Of a stretch of 60,553 nt of DNA, positions 10,010 to 18,229 are shown in pieces. The notes beneath the pieces are model-generated. The model did not search any database. It had not been told where the DNA came from and saw only the letters and a list, made by a program, of their open reading frames with translations. A program made the position numbers and the translations under genes. This DNA is from an uncultured Pseudomonadota bacterium (lineage in GTDB: Bacteria; Pseudomonadota; Alphaproteobacteria; Rs-D84), in the NCBI GenBank assembly GCA_902774285.1, contig CACYHO010000003.1, positions 1 through 60,553 on the forward strand. The letters are read 5' to 3'. Each line of letters starts with the position of its first letter. Within the stretch, counting starts at the first letter, position 1.

Positions 10010-10375
10010 TTATTTTTTATGAAATTTTACGGCAAAACTACCGTTATTTAAAGGACGAAAAGAAACAATGCGTGGGCTTAAAACACTGTCTGTCGCCCAT
10101 TGTTGAAATTTGTTTTTCAATATGCCACTGGCACCGGTAATAACTGTTGCATTGCGTATGCCAGATGCTGCGATTTGTGACAGCATTTGCCAGGCTTCTT
10201 CTTCTGTATGATTATGAAAGTCTATAACAACATTTTCTTTAATTGGTGCGCAGGGTTGTGGTATGCGGGTTGATAAATGTAATTCTTTTCGAACAGATTT
10301 TTTCGTATTAACATCATCGGGGATAAAACCATCCCCGATCATATTTGCAATATCAAAATCGTTTAATTGTTTCAT
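10010..10375 (-). CDS. Smr-domain protein (stand-alone)
   Basis: This 121-aa protein has VIDFHNHTEEEAW (the D-x-H-x4-EA signature of Smr, with His-Asn-His in place of LHG), then GIRNATVITGASG and a C-terminal V-x-F-x-LNNGSFAVKF strand. This is the small MutS-related nuclease domain of MutS2, YdaL and similar proteins, usually acting on DNA or RNA. The ATG overlaps the alaS stop as TAATG, so the two are translationally coupled; the longer upstream reading in this frame lies inside alaS and is rejected. Substrate is unknown. Confidence 0.75.
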   Translation of the reverse strand: MKQLNDFDIANMIGDGFIPDDVNTKKSVRKELHLSTRIPQPCAPIKENVVIDFHNHTEEEAWQMLSQIAASGIRNATVITGASGILKNKFQQWATDSVLSPRIVSFRPLNNGSFAVKFHKK

Positions 10376-12453
10376 TATTCTGCCAATGTTCCAACAGACA
10401 TTGTTATACGTCTGATACCGGAACTGATAGATTTTTCTTTGTTGATTCTTGCTTTGATAATTTCGCCAGTGTGATAAATATGTGTTCCACCACATAATTC
10501 ACACGATACATCGCCCGCAGTAATTACACGAACTGTATCGCCATATTTTTCGCCGAACAATGCCATAGCACCGCGTTTTTTCGCAGATTCAATGTCCATT
10601 TCTTCGTGTTTTACTGGCAAATCAGCATTTATCCATTGGTTAACCAAATCTTCAACGGCTTGCTTTTCTTCGGCTGTCATTGCACGGCCAAAAGAAAAGT
10701 CAAAACGCACAGAATCTGGTGCAACCTTGGAACCGCGTTGTTCTACATCTTCATTTAATACATGACGCAGGGCTGCTTGTAATAAATGTGTTGCTGTATG
10801 TGCACGTGCAGTTTGTTGACGAATGTTTTGATTGATTTCTGGCATAACTTCATCGCCAACATTGATTGATGCAGTTAAAGTTCCTTTGTGAACAACCACA
10901 TTTCCAACACGATTTGTTTCGGATACATTCATAACAACTTCGTCCCCAATTTTGAACACGCCGCTGTCGCCAACTTGACCACCCTGAGTGCCATAGAATG
11001 GTGTGTGATCCAAAGCAATTTCTACTTCGTCATTCGCGTTTGCAGATTGAACAAATTCTTCTCCGCGTAAAATAGCCAAAACTTTTGCAGGTGTAGCGGT
11101 TTTTGTTTCATATTTTTCGGAATCTTTTGTGTCTGGCAAATCTGTTTGAGATTCCCAGAAAATTTTTGTTCCACGGGTATCTGCACGTGAACGTTCTTTT
11201 TGTTCTTTCATACATTTTTCAAACGCTTCAACATCCACAGCGATATTTTTATCGCGCAAAATCATTTGTGTTAAATCAAGTGGAAATCCATAAGTATCAA
11301 ATAATTTGAATGCGATATCGCCAGGCAATGCATTATTATTGACCTTTGGTAATTCTGTTTCCAACAACTTCATACCATTTTGCAACATATCAGCAAATGA
11401 ATTTTCTTCGTTTTTAATGATTTCAACAACATGTGCTTCTTGTGTTTTTAATTCAGGATAAGCATCACCCATTTCTTTTACCAATGCGGGATACAAAGCA
11501 GAAAGCAGAGCACCACGATGACCCAACATTTGTCCATGACGCATTGCACGACGCAATATACGACGAATTACATAACCGCGATCAGCATTGCTTGGGATGA
11601 CACCGTCTGCAATTGCAAAACCAACTGAACGTAAATGGTCAGTGATAACTTTGAAACTCGATTTGTTTTCTTCTGTTTCTGCAACACCAGTTAAATCAGA
11701 AACAGCATGTTTAAGATTAACAAACAAATCAGTATCATAATTATCTAATTTATTTTGCATAATAGATGCGAATCTTTCAAGACCGGCCCCTGTATCAACA
11801 TTTTGTTTTGGTAATGGGGTTAATACACCGTTTGCATCACGATCATATTGCATAAATACATCGTTCCAAATTTCTACAAAACGACCGCCGTCTTCGTCTG
11901 CACTGCCTGGCAGACCACCTGGAACATCGGGGCCAAAATCATAATGCATTTCTGTACATGGGCCACACGGACCAGTTTCGCCCGCAGACCACCAATTATC
12001 TTTATCAAGACGGATTGCGTCTTTACCAGTGATCTTTTTCCAAATGGCGGTTGCTTCATCATCACTTATGTGTGTTGTCACAACAATTCTGTTTGGATCA
12101 AGACCGAATACTTTTGTTAATAATTCCCATGACATTTCAATCGCGCCTTCTTTGAAGTAATCGCCAAAGGACCAATTACCCATCATTTCAAAGAAAGTAT
12201 GATGACGACCATCAAAACCAACATCTTCCAAATCGTTGTGTTTACCACCAGCGCGAATACATTTTTGAACATCAGCAACACGTGGTGCAAATGCTGGTTC
12301 TGTTCCTTGTAAAATTCCTTTCCATGGAACCATACCTGCAACAGTAAACAACAATGTCGGATCGTTTGGTATAAGTGATGCAGATGGAACAATTTTATGT
12401 CCATGTGATTCAAAATAATCTAAAAATAATTTACGTATTTCATTATATGTCAT
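10375..12453 (-). CDS. alaS: Alanyl-tRNA synthetase lacking the C-Ala domain
   Basis: This 692-aa class II synthetase charges tRNA-Ala. The catalytic core is at the N-terminus (EIRKLFLDYFESHGH, FTVAGMVPWK, RHHTFFEMMGNWSFGDYF). The editing domain is complete: HTATH at residues 551-555 and CGGTH at 653-657 give the zinc and deacylation site, matching E. coli positions with a constant offset. The protein then stops straight after the editing domain (GIRRITMSVGTLAE), where usual ~875-aa enzymes continue into a coiled coil and the C-Ala domain that aids dimerisation and tRNA contact. There is no trace of that region downstream, because the next gene starts on the stop codon. It is probably functional, as N-terminal AlaRS fragments are known to aminoacylate. 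Confidence 0.93.
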   Translation of the reverse strand: MTYNEIRKLFLDYFESHGHKIVPSASLIPNDPTLLFTVAGMVPWKGILQGTEPAFAPRVADVQKCIRAGGKHNDLEDVGFDGRHHTFFEMMGNWSFGDYFKEGAIEMSWELLTKVFGLDPNRIVVTTHISDDEATAIWKKITGKDAIRLDKDNWWSAGETGPCGPCTEMHYDFGPDVPGGLPGSADEDGGRFVEIWNDVFMQYDRDANGVLTPLPKQNVDTGAGLERFASIMQNKLDNYDTDLFVNLKHAVSDLTGVAETEENKSSFKVITDHLRSVGFAIADGVIPSNADRGYVIRRILRRAMRHGQMLGHRGALLSALYPALVKEMGDAYPELKTQEAHVVEIIKNEENSFADMLQNGMKLLETELPKVNNNALPGDIAFKLFDTYGFPLDLTQMILRDKNIAVDVEAFEKCMKEQKERSRADTRGTKIFWESQTDLPDTKDSEKYETKTATPAKVLAILRGEEFVQSANANDEVEIALDHTPFYGTQGGQVGDSGVFKIGDEVVMNVSETNRVGNVVVHKGTLTASINVGDEVMPEINQNIRQQTARAHTATHLLQAALRHVLNEDVEQRGSKVAPDSVRFDFSFGRAMTAEEKQAVEDLVNQWINADLPVKHEEMDIESAKKRGAMALFGEKYGDTVRVITAGDVSCELCGGTHIYHTGEIIKARINKEKSISSGIRRITMSVGTLAE

Positions 12454-12514
12454 GGTTTTTTATCCTTTTGTCGTCCAATGATAAAATTAATATGTTAAAT
12501 ATTCAATCATAAAA

Positions 12515-12544
12515 TTGCATAAAGGGTATATTTTATGATATAAT
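12515..12544 (+). promoter_or_regulatory. Sigma70-type promoter giving a near-leaderless mRNA
   Basis: TTGCAT (12515-12520) and TATAAT (12539-12544) are 18 bp apart. The ATG of the next gene lies only 8 nt beyond the -10 box, so transcription should begin at or next to the start codon. No Shine-Dalgarno sequence is present. Confidence 0.6.
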
Positions 12545-12551
12545 AATTAGT

Positions 12552-13049
12552 ATGAATAAAAAACCAGGTTTGCTTTTTACAGTATGTTTATTGGCTATCA
12601 TAGTGTTGGCAGTGTCTTTTAATATGGATTTCGGTGGCAACGCACCGATTCATCTTCAGCCGGGTGTTGATCCAGATAAAGTTTTATATGTGTGTCCTGT
12701 TGATGCCAAGGGTGCACTGTTTCAATTTTCAACAGCTTTGCAAGCTGTTGGTAAATACGCTTATTTATTGTTTGCATTTATGGTTTTGGTATTAGTGTTC
12801 AGTTGGGGTTGGGCGCTTTATCAAAATTTATTAAAGGACAAATTCAGTGCTGACGTATATAAAAACCCGTGGGATTTGACCAAGGTTGTATTTTGGATGG
12901 CTGTTATATTCTATGTTTTAATTATGACACCAGATCATTTCAGAAGGGTAGAAGTGCGCGGACATGGTACAAATTGGGTGCTTTGCGATAATACATCAGA
13001 TGGCGCAAAGGCTATTTTGCCGAAGAATGTAAGTCTGCCTGAAAAATAA
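12552..13049 (+). CDS. Hypothetical inner-membrane protein, three TM segments
   Basis: This 165-aa protein is not recognised. It has a TM at about residues 7-23 (LLFTVCLLAIIVLAVSF), a short loop with one Cys (VYVCPVDAKG), a TM at about 67-90 (AYLLFAFMVLVLVFSWGWAL), an amphipathic piece, and a TM at about 112-127 (VVFWMAVIFYVLIMTP). The C-terminus contains a second Cys (WVLCDNTS). If the N-terminus is cytoplasmic, the two Cys fall on the same, outer side. The gene appears leaderless, with its -10 box 8 nt before ATG. It is alone between divergent alaS and the HU gene. Confidence 0.7.
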   Translation: MNKKPGLLFTVCLLAIIVLAVSFNMDFGGNAPIHLQPGVDPDKVLYVCPVDAKGALFQFSTALQAVGKYAYLLFAFMVLVLVFSWGWALYQNLLKDKFSADVYKNPWDLTKVVFWMAVIFYVLIMTPDHFRRVEVRGHGTNWVLCDNTSDGAKAILPKNVSLPEK

Positions 13050-13094
13050 TTTTTTGTCAAGTTTCAAGTTTTTTGCGCCTTTGAAAGATTTATC

Positions 13095-13123
13095 TTGACT
13101 TAAACCCCAGTTTTCTCTACGAT
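13095..13123 (+). promoter_or_regulatory. Strong promoter of the HU gene
   Basis: TTGACT (13095-13100), a 17-bp spacer and TACGAT (13118-13123) give a near-consensus sigma70 promoter. It leaves a leader of about 115 nt before the HU gene. The leader contains two copies of a CAATG/GGCATTGCC-like segment around 13139-13195 that could pair (GGCAATGTCTTTGGAGAC against CAAGGGCATTGCC), so a folded leader is possible. Confidence 0.7.
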
Positions 13124-13244
13124 TCGGGTAAGCAGTGGAGGCAATGTCTTTGGAGACTAACATTTACAAAGATATTGTTCCAAGGGCATTGCCTTTGAAA
13201 ACTGTCGGACAACCTTAAAAAACTCTATATGAAAGGAGATACAT

Positions 13245-13517
13245 ATGAACAAACAAGAATTGATTGAAGCAATTGCAAACGAAGTTGAAGTTACAAAAGC
13301 AACTGCAGCTGGTTGTTTGGATGCATTTATCAACACAGTTACAAAAGTATTGAAGAAAAAAGGCGAAGTTCGCTTGGTTGGCTTTGGTACATTTACAACT
13401 GCAAAACGTAAAGCAACAACAGGTCGTAACCCACAAACAGGTGCACCAATTAAAATTGCTGCTTCTACACAACCAAAATTCCGTCCAGGCAAATCCTTGA
13501 AGGAAGCTTTGAACTAA
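13245..13517 (+). CDS. hup: HU family nucleoid DNA-binding protein
   Basis: This 90-aa protein has the full HU/IHF fold: N-terminal helices (MNKQELIEAIANEVEVTKA), the VRLVGFGTF strand, the DNA-bending arm around GRNPQTGAPIKI with the intercalating Pro, and a C-terminal helix (FRPGKSLKEAL). It compacts DNA and is usually abundant, which fits the strong promoter and clear GAAAGGAGA ribosome site at 13232-13240. Sequence alone does not separate HU from an IHF-like role, but a single homodimeric HU is the simplest reading. Confidence 0.95.
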   Translation: MNKQELIEAIANEVEVTKATAAGCLDAFINTVTKVLKKKGEVRLVGFGTFTTAKRKATTGRNPQTGAPIKIAASTQPKFRPGKSLKEALN

Positions 13518-13543
13518 TTGTAGTTTGTTTACAAAAGGTTAGA

Positions 13544-13574
13544 AAACATCCGCAAATTTGTGGATGTTTTTTTT
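13544..13574 (+). terminator. Terminator of the HU gene
   Basis: An AACATCC/GGATGTT stem with a 10-nt loop is followed by a run of eight T. Confidence 0.8.
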
Positions 13575-13651
13575 GGAAAAATTTCCACTGGAATTTATTA
13601 TTTTTAATTGCTAGTATTCGTGTGTACAAATAAAACAAAAGGAAGGATACA

Positions 13652-14095
13652 ATGCCAGCAAAAAAAACAGTAAAAAAATCAACAGCTAAAAAACCAGTTG
13701 TCAAAGCGGCTCCTGTTATGGAACACAAATGTGAATGCGGTGAAAATTGCAAATGCCATTGCCATGGAAAAGCACATTGGGTAAAACATATAATTGTTTG
13801 GGCAATTATATTTGCTTTGGGTATGGCTTGCGGCAAAATGTTGCCATGCGGTCATCATCATAAAAAAATGCAAAAATCACATCCTGTGTTCGTAAATGGT
13901 TGTTTGGATGTTCAATCTGTTACAAATAAAAGATTGCAAGAAAAATTGGCAACAGCAGATGCAGATAGCAATGAATGTATTTCTGTTGAAGAATACAGAG
14001 CTGCCAGAAAAGAATTGTTTCCTATGAACAAAGGTGTTCGTGGATCAAAAGGACCAAAATCTCCAATGGGGCCAATGGCACCAAAAGCTAAATAA
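13652..14095 (+). CDS. Cys/His-rich single-TM protein with EF-hand-like loop
   Basis: This 147-aa protein is of unrecognised family. A basic Lys/Ala-rich start (PAKKTVKKSTAKKP) precedes a cluster HKCECGENCKCHCHGKAH (residues ~25-42) with five Cys and several His, which looks made for metal. Then come one TM (HIIVWAIIFALGMACGKM), a second small Cys/His patch (PCGHHHKK), and a segment DADSNECISVEEY that fits the EF-hand loop D-x-D-x-N-x-x-I-x3-E. The tail is GSKGPKSPMGPMAPKAK. The gene has a GGAAGGA ribosome site and strong terminators on both sides, so it is monocistronic. Metal sensing or storage at the membrane is a guess. Confidence 0.7.
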   Translation: MPAKKTVKKSTAKKPVVKAAPVMEHKCECGENCKCHCHGKAHWVKHIIVWAIIFALGMACGKMLPCGHHHKKMQKSHPVFVNGCLDVQSVTNKRLQEKLATADADSNECISVEEYRAARKELFPMNKGVRGSKGPKSPMGPMAPKAK

Positions 14096-14105
14096 TTGAA
14101 GCACT

Positions 14106-14139
14106 AAAAAAAGCCCCCACAATTTGCGGGGGCTTTTTT
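14106..14139. terminator. Bidirectional terminator
   Basis: AAAAAAGCCCCC and GGGGGCTTTTTT form a perfect 12-bp inverted repeat between convergent genes. Confidence 0.85.
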
Positions 14140-14140
14140 C

Positions 14141-14608
14141 TTAACCTTTCATAATTCTGGATTTGTTTCTTTCCCATTCACGTTGTTTGATCGTTTCGCG
14201 TTTATCAACTTTGTTTTTACCATAACCAATACCTAATAAAACTTTTAATTTGCCGCGATTATTGAAATACAATTTCAATGGGACAATGGTTGCGCCTTTT
14301 TCTTGTAATTTGCCAATCATACGATTGATTTGATTGCGGTGTAATAATAATTGGCGCTGGCGTCTTTCATCAAAATTAACAACACGATTGGCAGTCGGTA
14401 ATTTTTGAATTTCTACGCCCGCCAGAAATAAATTATCACCGCGTCTTTGAACAAAACCATCAACGATAGTTACCAACCCGTAACGCACAGACTTTATTTC
14501 TGCACCAGTCAATGAAATACCAGCTTCAATAGTGTCTTCTATTGAATAAGCAAATCGCGCTTTGCGATTTTCATTAACCATTCCAGATTTTATAATTTGA
14601 CGTGGCAT
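14141..14608 (-). CDS. smpB: SsrA-binding protein SmpB
   Basis: This 155-aa protein binds the tRNA-like part of tmRNA and brings it to stalled ribosomes. Typical features are seen: NRKARFAYSIEDTIEAGI, LTGAEIKSVR, DGFVQRRGDNLFL, LLLHRNQINRM and the basic C-terminal tail KRETIKQREWERNKSRIMKG that enters the mRNA channel. It is the last gene of a tightly overlapping set (19 bp overlap with tatD). Its RNA partner, ssrA, is at about 28.6-28.9 kb in the same window. Confidence 0.96.
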   Translation of the reverse strand: MPRQIIKSGMVNENRKARFAYSIEDTIEAGISLTGAEIKSVRYGLVTIVDGFVQRRGDNLFLAGVEIQKLPTANRVVNFDERRQRQLLLHRNQINRMIGKLQEKGATIVPLKLYFNNRGKLKVLLGIGYGKNKVDKRETIKQREWERNKSRIMKG

Positions 14609-15348
14609 TTCGAATATAACCTTTGTGTGTTTTCAAACAGTATAGTTTCCAAATCTTCAATTTGCAAATTTTTGATTTGTGCCAAAACTTTCGCAGTTTC
14701 AATTACCATTGCTGGTTCGCATGTTTTTCCACGATATGGTATTGGTGCGCAATAGGGTGCGTCTGTTTCAATAACAATTCTGTCGTTCGGAATTTTGGCG
14801 AAAGTTTCGCGAATGGATTCGCTGTTTTTAAATGTTAAAATACCACTGGCTGAAAAATAGAAACCTCTATCTAACATAGTTTTCGCTAAATTCCAAGACG
14901 ATGTAAAACAATGCATAACACCATTATATTTATCGGTTAAAATATTCGCAGTATCTTCTTCTGCTTCGCGTGTATGAATTGCAACAGGCAGATTGTGTTT
15001 ATATGCAATATTCAACTGTTTTTCGAATAATTCAATTTGTTGTGTACGTGTTTGTGGATTGTAATGATAATCTAAGCCAATTTCACCAACGCCGATAACC
15101 AGTGGATTATTCAATATTTCATCAGTTAAATATTCGTTTGGGTTGTAATTGATATAATCGGGATGAATGCCAGTTGTTACAAAAATGTTTTTATGGTTTT
15201 TGGCTATGTTTAAAGCCGGCTTAATATCATTTGGATCCGCGGTCGCACAAATAATTGCACCAATGTTTGCATTGTTAGCGCGTTTAATAACATCGTCAAC
15301 GCCGCCTTCGTATTCGTCTGTTAAATGGCAATGAGTATCTATAAACAT
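14590..15348 (-). CDS. tatD: TatD family metal-dependent hydrolase/DNase
   Basis: This 252-aa TIM-barrel hydrolase keeps its metal ligands: THCHL at the N-terminus, GEIGLDY, the His of AIHTREAEED, HCFTSS, and ETDAPYCAP near the end. The family acts as 3'-5' exonuclease or D-aminoacyl-type hydrolase; the exact substrate is uncertain. It overlaps holB by 10 bp and smpB by 19 bp, so all are one transcript. Confidence 0.93.
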   Translation of the reverse strand: MFIDTHCHLTDEYEGGVDDVIKRANNANIGAIICATADPNDIKPALNIAKNHKNIFVTTGIHPDYINYNPNEYLTDEILNNPLVIGVGEIGLDYHYNPQTRTQQIELFEKQLNIAYKHNLPVAIHTREAEEDTANILTDKYNGVMHCFTSSWNLAKTMLDRGFYFSASGILTFKNSESIRETFAKIPNDRIVIETDAPYCAPIPYRGKTCEPAMVIETAKVLAQIKNLQIEDLETILFENTQRLYSKCHVKL

Positions 15349-16241
15349 TTTTTTATTTCGTTTATTATTTTGAATATTGTTATATCTGCTTTCAGATTCA
15401 ATCTGTTGATATCAGATATTGCCTGATTTGCAGATGGATATATGTCCGCTAAATTTAACGACGCGATCGCGTCCAGCACAATTCCATAAAGGGCAGGCGA
15501 TGTCGCGATCTTTGCAGCCACATCCATTATATCGGATGCATTTGAATGTTTGTTTTGCAAAACATTTAATAATTCTTCATAAATTATATCGCCACCAGAA
15601 GCTTTTAAATTTGCAATTTTACCAAAACTGCCATTTGATAATTTCAATATTTCAGAACTGATTTCAGTATCTGGCATAAAGCGCACACATAATTCACGCA
15701 ATTCAGATATTGTTAACGGGTGCATCTTTTCAACGCGCGCACGTGAACGAACAGTTGGTAAAACATTGGATAATTGATGTGTGACCAGTAAAAACAATGT
15801 TTGCTGTGGTGGCTCTTCCAATAATTTTAAAATGGCATTTTCAGCGGCCACAGTTAATTCGTCAACTGCATCAATTAAAACAACGCGCCATTTTCCAGAC
15901 ATGGAAGACATCTGCATGCGTTCGATCATGTTACGGACAGTGTTAACAGATATTAATTTTGCGTCTGGTTTTAAATTGCCACGATCATCAAGATTATGTG
16001 CTAAATCAATGATAAAGAAATCGCCTACATTACCGTAAACTTGTTTTGCGATTTTATAAGCCAAAGTTGCTTTGCCAATTCCTCGTGGGCCGCATAACAT
16101 CCATACCGGATGAATAGGGTGATTTTCACGATCGTCCCATGCGTCCATAAATGTTTTCAAGGTGTCTTTATGGCCAATTAAACAATCGTTGTCCATTGGA
16201 TCAGGAAATTCAAACAAAACTTCTTTTTTCTTTGTTGCCAT
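15339..16241 (-). CDS. holB: DNA polymerase III delta' subunit
   Basis: This is a clamp-loader AAA+ subunit of 300 aa. It has a Walker A motif (GPRGIGKA), the VVLIDAVDEL strand, the LLKLLEEPPQQTLFLLVTH sensor region and the SRARVEKMHPL segment typical of delta'/tau. The zinc-binding Cys cluster seen in many tau and delta' proteins is missing. ATG at 16241 is chosen because a GGGGGC ribosome site lies inside the end of dacA; a TTG 15 nt upstream is less likely. It sits between dacA and tatD. Confidence 0.9.
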   Translation of the reverse strand: MATKKKEVLFEFPDPMDNDCLIGHKDTLKTFMDAWDDRENHPIHPVWMLCGPRGIGKATLAYKIAKQVYGNVGDFFIIDLAHNLDDRGNLKPDAKLISVNTVRNMIERMQMSSMSGKWRVVLIDAVDELTVAAENAILKLLEEPPQQTLFLLVTHQLSNVLPTVRSRARVEKMHPLTISELRELCVRFMPDTEISSEILKLSNGSFGKIANLKASGGDIIYEELLNVLQNKHSNASDIMDVAAKIATSPALYGIVLDAIASLNLADIYPSANQAISDINRLNLKADITIFKIINEIKKCL

Positions 16242-16242
16242 A

Positions 16243-17421
16243 TTACTTGCCCCCAAACATCACAACTATATTTTTTATTATACGACCTAAAAATTGTATT
16301 TTTCTAACCTTGTTTTTAGCGACCAATGGTATGCGTTTAATTATATCGCCATTTTTTTCTATAACAACTTCGCCAATTTTTTGCCCCTTTTTTATTGGTG
16401 CACTAACAGGTTCGTCAAATCGCGCCAAAACACGTATATTTTTTAATGTTTCGTTTTTTTGCAGGGTGACCGCCACATTTTTATCAACAGTCGCTTCTAC
16501 GGTCGATTTTGCACCATACCATACGGGTATTTGTGTTAATACATCCCCAGCATGATAAAAAACTTTTGTTTGTGTTGTTTTATAACCATGATTTAACAAT
16601 TTTTTCATTTCTTCAGCCAGCGCATCATGACCACGACCATGGAATCCGTTTATAACACCAATTAATCTGCGTCCGCCAACTTTAGAACTTGCCACCATGC
16701 CATACCCGCCGTCGTCTGTATGACCTGTTTTTAAACCGTCAGCACCGGGCATAGAAAATAATAATTTGTTGTAATTTAATGTGTGCGTGCGTGTCCAATC
16801 TTGACACCAGTCTGTTTTAGAATCCGTAAATTCAAAGCGTTTTGTTGCAAACATTGGGTATATGTCGGGATATTCATCGATTATATACTTGGCCAATGTA
16901 CCCAATTCGTGCGATGTCATTAAATTATTGTTGTGGGGCAAACCGCTTGCATTTCCGAATGTAGATTTTTCCATGCCAATTTCGCGAGCTTTTTTTGTCA
17001 TTAAATCGGTAAATTTATTTTCGTCTTTTGCGAAATGTTCGGCAACAACCACAGAAGCATCGCCTGCGGATAAAACGATGATTCCCAAAATAGCATCACG
17101 AACAGTTATTTTTTGACCATTGACCAAACAAAGTTTGCTGGCAGGATACCATAATTTGTTTTTGTAATCTGCGTTTTCTGATGCTACTAATAAATCGTCC
17201 ATTTTTAAATCGCCTGATTTAATCGCATCAAACAAAACTGTCAAAGTCATTAATTTCAACATCGAAGATGGTGGCATCAATTTGTCTGCGTTCTTAGAGA
17301 TAATTTCTTCGCCACTATCATAATCTAATAAATATACAGATTTTGCGTTCGTCTGAAAATCTGCCGCATTTGCGACATAAGTTATAAAGCATAGGTATAA
17401 AATCAGGAACTTTTTCATCAT
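16243..17421 (-). CDS. dacA: D-alanyl-D-alanine carboxypeptidase (PBP5/6 family)
   Basis: This 392-aa enzyme trims the terminal D-Ala from peptidoglycan stem peptides in the periplasm. It has a signal peptide (MMKKFLILYLCFITYVANA, cleaved at ANA-AD), the SxxK motif at residues 53-56 (SMLK) with the nucleophile Ser53, and KTG at 231-233. The middle motif, normally SGN or SAN, reads SAGD at 118-121, so Asn is replaced by Gly. The C-terminal PBP5_C-type beta domain is present; a long amphipathic anchor helix is not obvious. It is first in the dacA-holB-tatD-smpB set. Confidence 0.92.
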   Translation of the reverse strand: MMKKFLILYLCFITYVANAADFQTNAKSVYLLDYDSGEEIISKNADKLMPPSSMLKLMTLTVLFDAIKSGDLKMDDLLVASENADYKNKLWYPASKLCLVNGQKITVRDAILGIIVLSAGDASVVVAEHFAKDENKFTDLMTKKAREIGMEKSTFGNASGLPHNNNLMTSHELGTLAKYIIDEYPDIYPMFATKRFEFTDSKTDWCQDWTRTHTLNYNKLLFSMPGADGLKTGHTDDGGYGMVASSKVGGRRLIGVINGFHGRGHDALAEEMKKLLNHGYKTTQTKVFYHAGDVLTQIPVWYGAKSTVEATVDKNVAVTLQKNETLKNIRVLARFDEPVSAPIKKGQKIGEVVIEKNGDIIKRIPLVAKNKVRKIQFLGRIIKNIVVMFGGK

Positions 17422-17475
17422 CTTGCGCCAATGATAGCAATAATAATGTGCTTTTCCAATGTTTTTTTAATAAAA

Positions 17476-17501
17476 AATACGCGGTATTTAACCGCGTATC
17501 A
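17476..17501 (-). terminator. Terminator of the 17.5-18.1 kb gene
   Basis: Read on the minus strand, ATACGCGG and CCGCGTAT pair around a 7-nt loop and are followed by a T run. Confidence 0.8.
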
Positions 17502-17518
17502 GGTGGTTGTACAGTATA

Positions 17519-18100
17519 TTATCGAACGTTTTGGCGTGCCGGTATAACATAAGTTGTATCAGCATAAGCCATCGCTGCATAGATTTCTGTAACGAAGTTC
17601 GGATGAACAGCAGCATGTTCTTGTAATATTTGTATAATTTCTTTTTGTGCTGCCTGCATAGCGATAACTGCATCAGGTGTGGAACGATAAACGTATTGTT
17701 GTACCCGTGTTATTATATTAAGTACACGTTTTTGTTCTTCTGGACGCAGACTATTAGAAATCATAGTTGTAATACTTTTTAAAGCTTGTTGGTTTGTTAA
17801 TACAGAATCAAAATCTTTCAATTCAGGATGTTCTTGCATAATTTGTTTGATATATTTACGTGCAGTTTTTGATGCAAATTTATTGCTTGATTTATAAGAA
17901 TCAATCAATGGTAATATCAGCAGGGCAAGTCCCCCGAATACAACTGCTGTCATAAAAACATCTTGTGCTCTGACTTCTTTGTTGTCTTTTATTTCTTGTG
18001 CGCCGGCATAGAAAATAACACCTGTCATTGCAGTAATAACTGTGCCAGCAGTTAAAAATGTTGGCAAAAGATGTTTGAGAAGAATTTTATTTGCTTTCAT
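17519..18100 (-). CDS. Hypothetical two-TM protein with helical C-terminal domain
   Basis: This 193-aa protein is unrecognised. It has two TM segments (about residues 12-32, FLTAGTVITAMTGVIFYAGA; and 48-67, VFMTAVVFGGLALLILPLID), then an all-helical cytoplasmic part with a pattern EHPEL, ISNSLRPEE, EIIQIL and HPNFVTEIYAAM. The same order and spacing appear in the protein at 52614-53417, so the two may be distant paralogues. The gene is monocistronic, divergent from the next gene, with its own promoter and terminator. Confidence 0.65.
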   Translation of the reverse strand: MKANKILLKHLLPTFLTAGTVITAMTGVIFYAGAQEIKDNKEVRAQDVFMTAVVFGGLALLILPLIDSYKSSNKFASKTARKYIKQIMQEHPELKDFDSVLTNQQALKSITTMISNSLRPEEQKRVLNIITRVQQYVYRSTPDAVIAMQAAQKEIIQILQEHAAVHPNFVTEIYAAMAYADTTYVIPARQNVR

Positions 18101-18127
18101 TTGTATGCTCTTTTTTATATATGGATA

Positions 18128-18156
18128 ATTTTAAGACTGTATTTATAGTTTGTCAA
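18128..18156 (-). promoter_or_regulatory. Promoter of the 17.5-18.1 kb gene
   Basis: Reading on the minus strand, TTGACA (18156-18151), a 17-bp spacer and TAAAAT (18133-18128) precede the start at 18100. It is divergent from the promoter at 18164-18191. Confidence 0.65.
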
Positions 18157-18163
18157 TAAATAT

Positions 18164-18191
18164 TTGACAATTTAACATTTTGTATTATAGT
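18164..18191 (+). promoter_or_regulatory. Promoter of the 18.2-19.0 kb gene
   Basis: TTGACA (18164-18169), a 16-bp spacer and TATAGT (18186-18191). The two -35 boxes of this divergent pair are only 7 bp apart. Confidence 0.65.
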
Positions 18192-18229
18192 CTTGTTAAA
18201 ATGATTCATAAAATGTACAGGAAAAATAA

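Noticed and set aside
10376..10495. N-terminal extension of the Smr-domain gene
   Set aside because: It lies inside alaS coding sequence; the TAATG junction gives a natural coupled start at 10375.
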